64,000 nucleotides of DNA from Azospirillaceae bacterium (GCA_028283825.1 JAPWJW010000003.1:1139501-1203500); one strand, 5' to 3'; positions 39,138-48,308 are shown, numbered from the stretch's first letter. The notes: a model not told the origin generated them from the letters alone. Made by a program: numbers and translations.

Positions 39138-39935
39138 TCAATCAAACCGGTAGGTGTCCATGGCCAGCGCGCTCAGTTGCACGCTGGCGTGCAGGCGGCG
39201 GCCGGGGACGCCGGGGGTGCCAGCGCCCACGGCGGCGAACAGGGGCAGCAGGTGTTCGTCGCGCGGATGGTTCTGGCGGGCGAAGGGCGCGCGGTTCCGG
39301 TAGTCGTCCAGCGCCGTGACGTCGGCGCCGCTGATCTTGTCGTGGATCCAGGTCTGAAAGGCGGCGGCCCAGGGCGCCACCTCATCCGTCCCCTCCCAAT
39401 TCAGGGCGCGCAGATTGTGGGTGAGGGAGCCGGAGGCGACGATCAGCACGCCCTGGTCGCGCAAGGGCCGCAGGGCGGCGCCCAGGCGACGGTGATAGGC
39501 CGCGTCCTGCTGCGGCTGGATGGACAGTTGCACCACGGGGATGTCGGCCTCCGGGAACATCAGGATCAGGGGCACCCAGGCGCCATGGTCCAGCCCGCGT
39601 TCCTGCCCGCCCGTCACCGTGATGCCGGCCGCGGCCAGGGCGGCCAAGGCCTGGCGTCCCACCTCCGGCGCGCCGGGAGCAGGATACTGCATCTCAAACA
39701 GCGCGCGGGGGAAGCCGCCGAAATCATGGATGGTTTCCGGGGCCGTGGCCGTCGAGGTGGTGGGCGTCCCCGTTTCCCAATGGGCCGACAGCACCAGGAT
39801 GGCCCGGGGGGTGCCGGCCGCCCGGATCTCCGCCCCCAACCCCATCAGGAAACGCCGCGCGGCGCTGTCCTCCAGCGCGATCATGGGCGACCCGTGGGAA
39901 ATGAAATAGGCTGGCTGGCGGACGGGGGTGGACAT
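39138..39935 (-). CDS. ygiD: 4,5-DOPA dioxygenase-family protein (class III extradiol dioxygenase)
   Basis: LigB-fold enzyme (265 residues) of the YgiD/DODA type, which in homologues opens the ring of L-DOPA between C4 and C5. Metal ligands appear as YFISHGSPMIAL (His near residue 14), LVLSAHWET (near 51) and GLDHGAWVPL (near 116). The C-terminal QLSALAMDTYRFD is typical. The physiological substrate in bacteria is uncertain. It is divergent from a LysR gene that may control it. Confidence 0.9.
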   Translation of the reverse strand: MSTPVRQPAYFISHGSPMIALEDSAARRFLMGLGAEIRAAGTPRAILVLSAHWETGTPTTSTATAPETIHDFGGFPRALFEMQYPAPGAPEVGRQALAALAAAGITVTGGQERGLDHGAWVPLILMFPEADIPVVQLSIQPQQDAAYHRRLGAALRPLRDQGVLIVASGSLTHNLRALNWEGTDEVAPWAAAFQTWIHDKISGADVTALDDYRNRAPFARQNHPRDEHLLPLFAAVGAGTPGVPGRRLHASVQLSALAMDTYRFD

Positions 39936-40011
39936 GAGGAAACCTTAGCTGGGCATTGATCATCCCAACATGGCCCCGGCATCGTCATTTGCCAAATCAC
40001 TGATCATCAAC

Positions 40012-40035
40012 ATCATCATTCATGATAATGATGAT
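40012..40035. promoter_or_regulatory. Palindrome between the dioxygenase and LysR genes
   Basis: The perfect inverted repeat ATCATCATT-CATGAT-AATGATGAT ends 2 bases before the LysR start codon. Its position suits a LysR operator that controls both divergent genes, including autorepression. No T-N11-A core was checked experimentally. Confidence 0.5.
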
Positions 40036-40037
40036 TC

Positions 40038-41000
40038 ATGGATCTCACCCGCATCGACCTGAACCTGCTGCACGTGTTCGACGCCCTGTACCGGGAGCGG
40101 CAGGTGACGCGCGCCGGCCGGGCGCTGGGCCTGTCGCAATCGGCGGTCAGCAACGCCCTGGCCCGGCTGCGAGGGCACTTGCAGGACGAGTTGTTCATCC
40201 GCACGCCCGACGGCATGGTGCCCACCGCCGTGGCCGACGCGGTGGCCGCCCCCCTGCAAGGCGCCCTGGAACAGGTGCGGGCGGCCTTGGCGGCCAGCCG
40301 GCCCTTCCAGCCGGGTACCGCCTGCAGCGATTTCACCATCGGCCTGTCCGACCATGCCGAGTTCGTGCTGGCCCCGCCCCTGGTGGCGGCCATGCGGGCC
40401 GAGGCGCTGGGCCTGTCGCTGGTGCTGCGCCATGCCGACAAGGACACCGCCCTACCGGGGCTGGAGCAAGGGCAACTGGACCTGGCGCTGGGCATGCTGC
40501 CCGACCCGCCGGCGCACATGACGCGGCAGATGCTGGTGCGTGACGGCCTGGCGGTACTGATGCGGCCGGGGCACCCGGCGCAGGATGCCGAATGGGGGCT
40601 GGAGGCGTATCTCGCCCATTCCCATCTGCTGGTTTCCGCCACCGCGGCGCGGGTGGGGGCGGTGGATCGACTGTTGGAGGCCATCGGGCGGCGGCGCACC
40701 CTGGCGGTGGTGGCCTCACACCTGCTGGCGGCCGCCCCCATGCTGCGCGACAGCGACCTGTTGTGCACCATGTCGGCCCGCGTGGCCCATCCGCTGGCGG
40801 CGGCCTTCGGCCTGGTGGTGCGCGCCCTGCCGCTGGATGTGGGCGACATGCGGCTGGGCATGCGCCTGTCCATGGTCTGGCACCGCCGGCTGGATGGCCA
40901 CCCCGCCCATGCCTGGCTGCGCCGCCGGGTGGCAGAGGTGGCGCGCGCCCTGCCGCCCATTCCGGAAGTGCCCGAACTTGCCGGCAACCCAGCCGCTTGA
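40038..41000 (+). CDS. LysR-family transcriptional regulator
   Basis: LTTR (320 residues). The winged helix at residues 5-65 shows LLHVFDALYRERQVTRAGRALGLSQSAVSNALARLR, seen in parts as VTRAGRALGLSQ and SAVSNALARLRGHL. The effector domain follows with FTIGLSDHAEFVLAP. It resembles the NodD/NahR-like subgroup with a C-terminal GMRLSMVWH. Likely regulates the divergent dioxygenase gene; the inducer is unknown. Confidence 0.93.
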   Translation: MDLTRIDLNLLHVFDALYRERQVTRAGRALGLSQSAVSNALARLRGHLQDELFIRTPDGMVPTAVADAVAAPLQGALEQVRAALAASRPFQPGTACSDFTIGLSDHAEFVLAPPLVAAMRAEALGLSLVLRHADKDTALPGLEQGQLDLALGMLPDPPAHMTRQMLVRDGLAVLMRPGHPAQDAEWGLEAYLAHSHLLVSATAARVGAVDRLLEAIGRRRTLAVVASHLLAAAPMLRDSDLLCTMSARVAHPLAAAFGLVVRALPLDVGDMRLGMRLSMVWHRRLDGHPAHAWLRRRVAEVARALPPIPEVPELAGNPAA

Positions 41001-41062
41001 CCTGCCTCATTGGCCCCCGGGGGCCCGCGATGTAAAGTGCGCGCCTCGATTCCCCCTATCCG

Positions 41063-42109
41063 GTGTACCCGCCTTGGCCCGAGCCGAACTTTTTCCTGGA
41101 CGACATCTGGTACTTCGCGCTCAGCAGCGGCACGCTGCCGGCCGGCACCATGAAGACCATGACCCTGCTGGGCCAGCCCGTGCTGTTCGGCCGCACCAAG
41201 GAGGGCGTGGTGTTCGCGCTGCGCGACATCTGCCCCCACCGCGGCATCCCGCTGTCCTGCGGCCGGTTCGACGGGACGGAGGTGGAGTGCTGCTACCACG
41301 GCTGGCGCTTCGACCAGCACGGCAAGTGCACCGACATCCCCTCGCTGGTGCCGGACCAGGATTTCGACCTGGACCGCATCAAGGTGCGCAAGTACCCGGT
41401 GCGGGAGATGAGCGGCAACATCTGGGTGTGGATGGGCACGGGTGAGCCCGACCAGGAACCGCCGCAGCCACCGGGCCTGCCGGTGGACAAGCAACCCGAC
41501 ATGCTGATGACCATGGATTTCCCCTGCCACCTGGACCATGCGGTGGTGGGCCTGATGGACCCGGCGCACGGCCCCTTCGTCCACCAGAACTGGTTCTGGC
41601 GCAGCCCGAAATCCATCCATGCCAAGCAGAAGGCGTTCGGCCCCGGCCCCTTCGGCTTCGTGATGAAAAAGCACCGGCCGTCCAGCAACTCCCGCGCCTA
41701 CACCATCCTGGGCGGCGTGCCGGAGACGGAGATCGCCTTCCGCCTGCCCGGCATCCGCACGGAGACGATCGAAGCCGGCCAGAACCGGGTGTGGAACCTG
41801 ACGGCGGTGACGCCGCTGGACGACAACAACACCCGCATCACCAACATGTTCTATTGGACCATGCCCTGGGCCAGCCTGCTGAAGCCCATCTTCAAGCCCA
41901 TCGCCAAACACTTCCTGGGCCAGGACCGCACCGCCGTGGTGATGCAGCAGGAAGGCCTGCGCCACAACCCGACCCTGATGCTGATCAAGGACGCCGACAC
42001 CCAGGCGCGCTGGTACTATCAGCTGAAGAATGAGTTCCGCCGCGCGCGGGACGAGGCGCGGCCGTTCGAAAACCCGGTGAAGGACGTCGTGCTGCGCTGG
42101 CGCAGCTGA
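41063..42109 (+). CDS. Rieske non-haem iron oxygenase, alpha subunit type
   Basis: A 348-residue oxygenase. The Rieske [2Fe-2S] ligands are Cys57/His59 (CPHRG) and Cys76/His79 (CCYHGW). The mononuclear iron site is in LDHAVVGLMDPAHGPFVHQ (near residues 157-175), with two His and an Asp. The sequence is closer to single-component Rieske oxygenases acting on large ring compounds (the pheophorbide/sterol-type group) than to benzoate-type enzymes. No reductase or ferredoxin is adjacent. Start is a GTG; no in-frame ATG is near. Confidence 0.87.
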   Translation: MYPPWPEPNFFLDDIWYFALSSGTLPAGTMKTMTLLGQPVLFGRTKEGVVFALRDICPHRGIPLSCGRFDGTEVECCYHGWRFDQHGKCTDIPSLVPDQDFDLDRIKVRKYPVREMSGNIWVWMGTGEPDQEPPQPPGLPVDKQPDMLMTMDFPCHLDHAVVGLMDPAHGPFVHQNWFWRSPKSIHAKQKAFGPGPFGFVMKKHRPSSNSRAYTILGGVPETEIAFRLPGIRTETIEAGQNRVWNLTAVTPLDDNNTRITNMFYWTMPWASLLKPIFKPIAKHFLGQDRTAVVMQQEGLRHNPTLMLIKDADTQARWYYQLKNEFRRARDEARPFENPVKDVVLRWRS

Positions 42110-42164
42110 TCCCCTGTTCCGCTATAGTCATGGCCGTACCCGCTTGAGACCAAGAGGACCGGCC

Positions 42165-43967
42165 ATGACCGCCCCCGCATCCGACCCCGCCCTGGGCGCC
42201 CTGCCCACCTGGGACCTGTCCGACCTGTTTGAGGCCCCGGACAGCCCCGCCTTGGCGGCCGAACTGGACCGGGTGGAGCGTGAGGCCCAGGCCTTCCACC
42301 AGCGCTACGCCGCCAAGCTGCCCGGCCTGTCGGGCCGCGAGCTGGGCCTGGCCATCGCCACGTATGAGGCGCTGGACGAGGCGCTGACCCGGGTCATGAG
42401 TTACGCCGGCCTGCTGTACGCTGGCGACCAGAGCGACGGCGCCATCGCCCGCTTCTACCAATCCATGCAGGAACGGGTGACGGGCATTTCCGTCAACCTG
42501 CTGTTCTTCACCCTGGAACTGAACCAGTTGGAGGACCGGGACCTGGCCGCCAAGCTGAAGGCGCCGGAGGCCCAGCGCTATGCCGCCTGGCTGCGCGACG
42601 TGCGCATCTACCGCCCCCACCAGCTGTCGGATGAGGTGGAGCGGTTCCTGCATGAGAAGGCGGTGGTGGGCCGCAACGCCTGGACCCGCCTGTTCGATGA
42701 GACCATGGCATCGTTGCGCTTTCGAATCGAGGACCGCGACCTGACCTCGGCGGAGGCGCTGAACCTGCTGTCCAGCCCGGACGCGACCGTGCGCCGGGCG
42801 GCGGCGGTGGAGATCGGCGCCGTGCTGGGCCGCAATGGCCGTCTGTTCACCCTGATCACCAACACGCTCGCCAAGGACAAGGAGATCGAGGACAAGTGGC
42901 GGCGCTACGACCAGCCGTGGTCGGCCCGCAACCTGTCCAACCGGGTGGAGGATGGGGTGGTGGAGGCGCTGGTGGGCGCCGTGCGCGACAGCTATCCCGC
43001 CCTGTCCCACCGCTATTACAAACTGAAGGCCAAGTGGTTCGGCGCCGAGTCGCTGGACTACTGGGACCGCAACGCCCCCCTGCCCGACGTGGCCGAACCC
43101 ACCATCCCGTGGCAGGAGGCACGCGACATCGTGCTGTCCTCGTACGCGCGCTTCAGTCCGGACCTGGCGAACGTGGGCCGGCGCTTCTTCGACCATGCCT
43201 GGATCGACGCCCCAGCGCGACCGGGCAAGAACCCCGGCGCCTTCGCCCACCCCGTCGTGCCCAGCGTCCATCCCTATCTGCTGGTCAACTACATGGGCAA
43301 GACGCGGGACGTCATGACCCTGGCGCACGAGCTGGGTCACGGCGTGCACCAGGTGCTGGCCGGCGCCCAAGGCCACCTGCAATCGGAAACGCCGCTGACC
43401 CTGGCGGAGACCGCCAGCGTGTTCGGGGAGATGCTGACCTTCCGCGGCCTGCTGGCGCAGGAGACCGACCCCGCCCGCCGCCGCGCCCTGCTGGCCGGCA
43501 AGGTGGAGGACATGCTGAACACCGTCGTGCGCCAGACCGCCTTTTACGATTTCGAGCGCCGGGTACATAGCGAGCGCCGCCAGGGCGAACTGTCGGAGGA
43601 ACGGCTGGGCCAGCTATGGCTGGACGTGCAGACGGAAAGCCTGGGCCCGGCGTTGCGATTCGATGCGGGTTACGCGACCTACTGGTCCTACATCCCGCAC
43701 TTCATCCATTCGCCCTTCTACGTCTACGCCTATGCCTTCGGCGATTGCCTGGTGAACAGCCTGTACGCCGCGTACGAGGAGGCCGCCGCCCATAATGGCG
43801 CCGACGCCTTCGCCCGCCGCTACCTGGACATGCTGGCGGCCGGCGGCACCAAGCGGCATAAGGAGCTGCTGGCGCCCTTCGGCCTGGACGCCACCGACCC
43901 GGCCTTCTGGCACAAGGGCCTGGCTATGCTAAAGAGCTTCATCGACGAGTTGGAAGCGCTGGGGTGA
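42165..43967 (+). CDS. pepF: Oligoendopeptidase F (M3 family)
   Basis: Zinc metallopeptidase (600 residues) that cleaves short peptides in the cytoplasm. The HExxH site is in TLAHELGHGVHQ near residue 388, followed by ETASVFGEMLTF with the third zinc ligand Glu. N-terminal WDLSDLF is also typical. The start is the ATG at 42165, preceded by AGAGGA. An intergenic element (copy 8) begins 14 bases after the stop. Confidence 0.94.
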   Translation: MTAPASDPALGALPTWDLSDLFEAPDSPALAAELDRVEREAQAFHQRYAAKLPGLSGRELGLAIATYEALDEALTRVMSYAGLLYAGDQSDGAIARFYQSMQERVTGISVNLLFFTLELNQLEDRDLAAKLKAPEAQRYAAWLRDVRIYRPHQLSDEVERFLHEKAVVGRNAWTRLFDETMASLRFRIEDRDLTSAEALNLLSSPDATVRRAAAVEIGAVLGRNGRLFTLITNTLAKDKEIEDKWRRYDQPWSARNLSNRVEDGVVEALVGAVRDSYPALSHRYYKLKAKWFGAESLDYWDRNAPLPDVAEPTIPWQEARDIVLSSYARFSPDLANVGRRFFDHAWIDAPARPGKNPGAFAHPVVPSVHPYLLVNYMGKTRDVMTLAHELGHGVHQVLAGAQGHLQSETPLTLAETASVFGEMLTFRGLLAQETDPARRRALLAGKVEDMLNTVVRQTAFYDFERRVHSERRQGELSEERLGQLWLDVQTESLGPALRFDAGYATYWSYIPHFIHSPFYVYAYAFGDCLVNSLYAAYEEAAAHNGADAFARRYLDMLAAGGTKRHKELLAPFGLDATDPAFWHKGLAMLKSFIDELEALG

Positions 43968-43980
43968 TTCTTACAATGTT

Positions 43981-44112
43981 CCCTCAGGCGCCGGGCGCCG
44001 GCATCCGCCGGCTGGGCTTTTCCTCGATTTCCGGTCCGCCGACGGCTCCCCGGAAATCTGCGGCGGCTGCGGTCGCAGCCTACAGCGGCATGAGGCGAAA
44101 CCTCACGCCGCT
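43981..44112 (+). repeat. Dispersed multi-stem intergenic element, copy 8
   Basis: Complete copy. Stem 1 is GCCGGC-ATCC-GCCGGC, stem 2 arms GATTTCC and GGAAATC, stem 3 GGCTGCGGTCGCAGCC, stem 4 AGCGGCATGAGG-CGAAA-CCTCACGCCGCT. It is oriented with pepF. Confidence 0.88.
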
Positions 44113-44195
44113 GCTATAAGATCATTATCCGAGTCGGGGCCGGGGGCGGCATTGACTCGGGCGTGTTCTGGTTGATTGGGGCAAGTATCAACGAC

Positions 44196-44729
44196 ATGAC
44201 GCATCTTTCCATTCACTTGGCGCTTCCCCTGCTGGCGGCGCTGCTGGTTTCCGGCACCGCCACGGCTGCCGCGCCCGCCAAGCATCCGCCCGCCAAGGCG
44301 GCGCCGGCCAAGCCGAAGGACGTCAACGGCTGGGGCCTGGTGACCTGGGGCATGACGCACAAGCAGGTGCTGACCGCCTATCCCAAGGCGCACGAGTACG
44401 AACTGGGCACGCCGCCGCACGTCCGCTACCTGTTCGGGCTGGAAAGCCTGCGCCTGGCCGGCTGCACCTACGCTGTGGACTTCGAGATGAAGCGCAACGC
44501 CCTGCGTCGCGTGACCCTGTACGGGCAAGAGGCGTCCAAGGAATGCGGCGAGGGCATCGACGCCCTGCTGGTCAAGCAATTGGGCGCCCCGGCCGAGCGG
44601 GCGAAAGCCAAGGACAACCTGTCGGCGGAAGCCGTCTGGAAGGCCGGCCGCACCCACGTGACCCTGCGCCGGGGCCTGGGCGCCGCCGCCAAGAAGGCAC
44701 CGCCGGTGGTGGAGTACACGCCGAAATAA
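44196..44729 (+). CDS. Exported protein of unknown function
   Basis: A 177-residue protein with a signal peptide (LALPLLAALLVSG, cleavage near ATA-AA) and an Ala/Pro/Lys-rich linker to about residue 40. The mature part (WGLVTWGMTHKQVLTAYP, then YLFGLESLRLAGCTYAVDF) resembles small periplasmic proteins with a WGM-type repeat, but I do not recognise a named family. Cys pair near 91 and 116 may form a disulfide. A GTG start 11 codons upstream is possible. A strong terminator follows. Confidence 0.75.
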   Translation: MTHLSIHLALPLLAALLVSGTATAAAPAKHPPAKAAPAKPKDVNGWGLVTWGMTHKQVLTAYPKAHEYELGTPPHVRYLFGLESLRLAGCTYAVDFEMKRNALRRVTLYGQEASKECGEGIDALLVKQLGAPAERAKAKDNLSAEAVWKAGRTHVTLRRGLGAAAKKAPPVVEYTPK

Positions 44730-44752
44730 ACCGTGCGCAGTCCGCACATAGC

Positions 44753-44784
44753 AAAAGGGCGGCCCCGATGGGACCGCCCTTTTT
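44753..44784. terminator. Bidirectional terminator
   Basis: Arms GGGCGG and CCGCCC with an inner CCC/GGG, flanked by AAAA on one side and TTTTT on the other. It ends the exported-protein gene on the plus strand and the atp operon on the minus strand. Confidence 0.85.
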
Positions 44785-44812
44785 CATGTCGCTGTGCGTC
44801 CGATCCGGTGGA

Positions 44813-45308
44813 TCAGTGCAGCTTGCCCGGCAGTTCGGCGATGGCGGATTCGATCATCGCGTCGCTGCGGGTCTTGTCAATGGACTTGGCCAGCAGCGAT
44901 TCGGTGGCGGCCAGCGCCACATCGACCGCCAGGCTGCGCACCTGCTGCAGGGCGGTGGCTTCGGCCTGGGCGATCTTTTCCAGGGCCTGGGCCTCGCGGC
45001 GCTTCAAGGTCGCCTCCAGGTCGGCTTCCGCGTGCTGGCGGATGCGGTCGGCCTCTTCACGGGCCGACGCGATGATGGTCGTCGGCTTCCTTCAGGGCAT
45101 CGCGCTGCTTCTTCTGATAGGCGGTCAGGGCCGCCTCGGCATCCTGGCGCAGCTTCTGCGCGGTCTCGATCTCCAGGCGGATCTTCTCCGCCCGGGCGTC
45201 CAGGCTGCGGGCCAGGGCACCCAGGCCACCCTTCCAGATGACCAGCGCGAAGAAGATGACGAAGGCGACGAGGACCCAAAATTCGGCGTCTTGCGGATTG
45301 AACATCAC
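44813..45308 (-). pseudogene. atpF: F0F1 ATP synthase subunit b, frameshifted as written
   Basis: Subunit b forms half of the peripheral stalk that holds F1 against the rotor torque. The N-terminal half (MMFNPQDAEFWVLVAFVIFFALVIWKG, seen as AEFWVLVAFVIFF) contains the single membrane helix and the start of the coiled coil. After residue 76 the frame breaks and a stop follows. Removing one G at 45077-45078 (plus strand) restores ADDIIASAREEADRI and joins the second half, which ends AIAELPGKLH; the total would be about 164 residues, normal for the family. It overlaps atpF' by four bases. Since b is needed for ATP synthase, a sequencing error is likely. Confidence 0.85.
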
Positions 45309-45958
45309 GCATGCTCCTTCAGGGCGGCATCGACGGCGCCATCGACGTTGCCCTGCTCGGGCTCAACGCCCGCCAGCTTGGCGACGGCGGCGGAGGCCGC
45401 CTCGGCGGCCAGGGTGCGAACGTTGGACAGGGCGGTCTGCTTCTGGCCTTCGATCCGCGCCTCGGCTTCCTTCTGCTTGACCGCCAGGCCGGCGGCCACG
45501 TCGGCCGTGCGCTTGGCGGCCGCGGCATCGGCCGTGGCGGCGGTCTCATTCAGCAGCTTGTGGGCATCGGCCCGGGCCTCGGCCACCGCCTTTTCATAGG
45601 CGGCGACGATGGCGTCGGTCTCGGCCTTCAGCTGGACGGCCTTGTCCAGGTCGCCGGAAATCTTGGCTTCGCGGGCTTCCAGGACGGCGCCGACACGGGG
45701 CAGACCGACCTTGGACACCAGCACGTAGAGGGCGCCAAAGGTGACGACCAGCCAGAAAATCTGGCTCGCGAACGTCTTGGTGTTGAGCTGGGGCAAGCCC
45801 TTTTCGTCGTGCTCGCCCACCTCCTGCCCCACGCTGGGCTCGGCCTGGACGGTATCACCACCCGACTGCGCGAACACCGGCGTGCCGCCCAGGTTCACCG
45901 CCAGGACGGCGGCGACGGCAAGGCCCTTGAGCCAGACCATGAGCCTTGGATTCACCAT
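45305..45958 (-). CDS. atpF': F0F1 ATP synthase subunit b'
   Basis: Second b-type stalk subunit (217 residues), as found in alphaproteobacteria and photosynthetic bacteria, which forms a b/b' heterodimer. It has a signal-like N-terminus (VAAVLAVNLGGTPVFA), the membrane helix QIFWLVVTFGALYVLV near residue 67, and a long Ala-rich coiled coil to the end. Intact here, unlike atpF downstream. Confidence 0.93.
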   Translation of the reverse strand: MVNPRLMVWLKGLAVAAVLAVNLGGTPVFAQSGGDTVQAEPSVGQEVGEHDEKGLPQLNTKTFASQIFWLVVTFGALYVLVSKVGLPRVGAVLEAREAKISGDLDKAVQLKAETDAIVAAYEKAVAEARADAHKLLNETAATADAAAAKRTADVAAGLAVKQKEAEARIEGQKQTALSNVRTLAAEAASAAVAKLAGVEPEQGNVDGAVDAALKEHA

Positions 45959-46153
45959 GGAAGATCACCTTGGATTACGAGGTCGCCCGGACCTGGAAAC
46001 AGAACCTGGAATGGCTCAGCCGGAACAGCGGCCGGACATGGGATCAGGGGCGGTGACCGGCAAACCGGCCCCGCCCCATCACTCATACCCAAACGCGACG
46101 CCCGCCCCCGAAGGGCCAGCCGTCACGGCCGTTCCATCAAGCCGGTATCAGGC

Positions 46154-46378
46154 TTAGGCGAACAGGATCAGGAAGGCGATCAGCAGCGCGAACAGCGCCA
46201 CGGCTTCGGTCAGCGCGAAGCCCAGAATGCCGATCGGGAACACCGAACCACGGGCGGCCGGGTTGCGGCCAACGGCGGCGATCAGGTTGGCGAAGATGTT
46301 GCCGATGCCGATGCCGACACCAGCCAGGGCGAACATGGCCAAACCGGCGCCGATGAACTTAGCGGCTTGCGGATCCAT
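46154..46378 (-). CDS. atpE: F0F1 ATP synthase subunit c
   Basis: The 74-residue proteolipid of the rotor ring. Two membrane helices flank the polar loop VGRNPAARG, and the proton-binding acidic residue is Glu58 in [13 protein letters not shown]. The N-terminal [11 protein letters not shown] glycine pattern packs the ring. A 195-base gap separates it from atpF'. Confidence 0.98.
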   Translation of the reverse strand: MDPQAAKFIGAGLAMFALAGVGIGIGNIFANLIAAVGRNPAARGSVFPIGILGFALTEAVALFALLIAFLILFA

Positions 46379-46452
46379 AGTAGACTTCCTTTGTGATGGA
46401 ACGGTTGAAAGGGGAAGACAGGCCCCACGGGAACGACGCGGGAATACCGGGC

Positions 46453-47202
46453 TTAGTGCAGCTCGATGGCGTCGCGGATGTAGAGGCAGGTCAGGATGGT
46501 GAACACGTACGCCTGCAGGAAGGCGACCATGATTTCAAAGCCGATCAGCGCCACGTTGATGACGATGGGCAGGATGCCAGCCAGCCAGCCGATGGTGCCC
46601 AATGCTGCGATCATGGTGACGGTGAAACCGGCGAACACCTTCAGCATGGTGTGGCCCGCCATCATGTTGGCGAACAGTCGGATGGACAGGCTGACCGGAC
46701 GCATCAGGTAGGAGATGATCTCGATCGGGATCAGGATGGGCGCCAGGATGATCGGCGCGCCGGAGGGGAAGAAGAAGCTGAAGAAGTGGAAGCCGTGGCG
46801 GAACAGCGCCAGCAGCGTCACGAAAATGAAGACGATGGCCGCCAGGGCGAAGGTGACGATGATGTGGCTGGTGAAGGTGAAGAAGCCGGGGATCATGCCG
46901 ATCATGTTGCCGAACAGCACGAAGGCGAACACCGAGAACACCAGCGGGAAATAGCGGCGCGCCTCTTCGCCGGCGTTGTCCCGCACCATGCCCGATACGA
47001 ATTGGTACAGCAGTTCCGCCACGGACTGCAGCCGGCCGGGGACCAGCGCGCGCGAGGCGGTGCCGATGGTCAGCAGGCCCGTGACAAGCACGGCCGCGAT
47101 CACCATGTAGAGGGCGGAGTTGGTGAAGGAGACATCGTGCCCGGCGAGATGCAGCGGAACGATCTGCTCGATGCGAAACTGATGCAGCGGATCAGTGGCC
47201 AC
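46453..47202 (-). CDS. atpB: F0F1 ATP synthase subunit a
   Basis: Stator subunit a (249 residues) that forms the proton half-channels against the c-ring. The essential arginine lies in [14 protein letters not shown] near residue 170, and the final helices are [21 protein letters not shown], seen as [12 protein letters not shown], and [15 protein letters not shown]. The start is a GTG at 47200-47202, overlapping the atpI stop and preceded by GAGGGGAA. The length matches the family; a longer frame does not. Confidence 0.96.
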   Translation of the reverse strand: MATDPLHQFRIEQIVPLHLAGHDVSFTNSALYMVIAAVLVTGLLTIGTASRALVPGRLQSVAELLYQFVSGMVRDNAGEEARRYFPLVFSVFAFVLFGNMIGMIPGFFTFTSHIIVTFALAAIVFIFVTLLALFRHGFHFFSFFFPSGAPIILAPILIPIEIISYLMRPVSLSIRLFANMMAGHTMLKVFAGFTVTMIAALGTIGWLAGILPIVINVALIGFEIMVAFLQAYVFTILTCLYIRDAIELH

Positions 47203-47590
47203 TATTCCCCTCGCCTTCATCCTTTGCCGGGGGCGGCGAAGCACCACCCCCTTGGCCGGCGTCCTCAGGACGCCTGTATCCCACCGCGTATCCCATGCCG
47301 TTGACGGCACGGTACACATTCAACATTCCGGCCGCCGACCCCAGGAGGAACATGACGATCAGTCCCCAGGGAGCAGAGCCCAGCCAGCGATCGATCAGCA
47401 TGCCGCCACCGACCCCGACCACCAACGCCGCGACAAGCTCTGCCCCGATGCGAAACGCGATGCCGTACCAACCATTCCCCGCCTCATCCTTCCGGTCACC
47501 GGTGGATGAAGGGGCATGGGTGGCCCGTCGCGCCTGCGCCAAGCGGGCTTCAAGCTCTTCCAAGGAAGGCGGGGGTGTCTGGTCCGTCAA
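47192..47590 (-). CDS. atpI: ATP synthase assembly protein AtpI
   Basis: AtpI-type protein (132 residues) with two membrane helices, VAALVVGVGGGMLID and WGLIVMFLLGSAAGML, and the AtpZ/I core RWLGSAPW. It is the first gene of the F0 operon and is thought to help assemble the c-ring or handle magnesium. It overlaps the atpB start by 11 bases. Confidence 0.92.
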   Translation of the reverse strand: MTDQTPPPSLEELEARLAQARRATHAPSSTGDRKDEAGNGWYGIAFRIGAELVAALVVGVGGGMLIDRWLGSAPWGLIVMFLLGSAAGMLNVYRAVNGMGYAVGYRRPEDAGQGGGASPPPAKDEGEGNSGH

Positions 47591-47656
47591 GGTCTAAACC
47601 CCTGGAGGTATGCCCCTTCCGCCGCAATGGAGTCGCCGCCATGCGAAAGCGGCGGC

Positions 47657-47685
47657 ACCATACGGGGCAGCCCACCCCCTGTCAA
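47657..47685 (-). promoter_or_regulatory. Promoter of the atpI-atpB-atpE-atpF'-atpF operon
   Basis: On the minus strand, a perfect -35 TTGACA (47680-47685), a 17-base spacer and TATGGT (47657-47662) lie about 70 bases ahead of atpI. An AT-rich stretch upstream (47690-47740) could act as an UP element. Confidence 0.65.
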
Positions 47686-47770
47686 GTCGCAAAAGTACAG
47701 TGCCAAGTATATGATTCTAAAGGACTATTTTACCGCCCCGCGTGGCACGCACAGGGGCGATGCCGCAGCC

Positions 47771-48286
47771 TCAGCCACCACTGTGTCCGCCACCCTGCGT
47801 AGCACCCCCGGCCATGCCCGGTTCAGCCCCCGGCGCCAGCACCACGGCATCCACCGCCAGCGGCGCTGCGGCCTTGAAGCGCAAGGTCAAATGGACGCGC
47901 TCCCCCACCGACAACGGGCGTGTCAGGCCCATCAGCATGATGTGCGCGCCCTCCGGTTTCAGGGTCACGTCGCCCCCCGCCGGCAGGGCCACGCCATCGG
48001 CCAGGGGCCGCATGCGGGCGATGCCGTCCACAACCTCTGCCATGTGGATTTGCGCCATCTTAGCGACGTCCGTCTCCACAGCCACCAGGCGGTCAGCGGC
48101 GCCTGTGTTGCGCAGGGTGACGAAGGCGACGCCGGCATGGGCGCCGCGGATGGTGGGACGGGACCAGGCCGCCACCGCCTGGATGGATGAGGCGGGCGCC
48201 GGCGCCTCTTGCGCTGAGGCCGGCAGCGCCACGGGCAAGGCGGCCAGGACCAGGATCGCCGCCGTGCGGAGTCGCTTCAAGGACAT
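47771..48286 (-). CDS. PCu(A)C-type periplasmic copper chaperone
   Basis: A 171-residue exported protein (signal RTAAILVLAALPVALPASA, seen as ILVLAALPVALPA). The copper site fits the H(M)x10Mx21HxM pattern: His81, Met92, and His115-x-Met117 (GAHIMLMG). The His/Gly-rich tail may bind more metal. It should deliver Cu(I) to the CuA centre of cytochrome c oxidase, together with the SCO protein encoded next to it. Confidence 0.9.
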   Translation of the reverse strand: MSLKRLRTAAILVLAALPVALPASAQEAPAPASSIQAVAAWSRPTIRGAHAGVAFVTLRNTGAADRLVAVETDVAKMAQIHMAEVVDGIARMRPLADGVALPAGGDVTLKPEGAHIMLMGLTRPLSVGERVHLTLRFKAAAPLAVDAVVLAPGAEPGMAGGATQGGGHSGG

Positions 48287-48308
48287 GGGTTCTCCCCTTT
48301 TCAGGATG

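Noticed and set aside
40016-41965. A 649-residue minus-strand frame across the LysR and Rieske genes
   Set aside because: It covers two well-supported plus-strand genes and their intergenic palindrome, and its composition is that of a shadow frame.
45060-45090. Programmed ribosomal frameshifting in atpF
   Set aside because: There is no slippery heptamer with a following pseudoknot that I can see, and ATP synthase b is not known to use it; an extra base is simpler.
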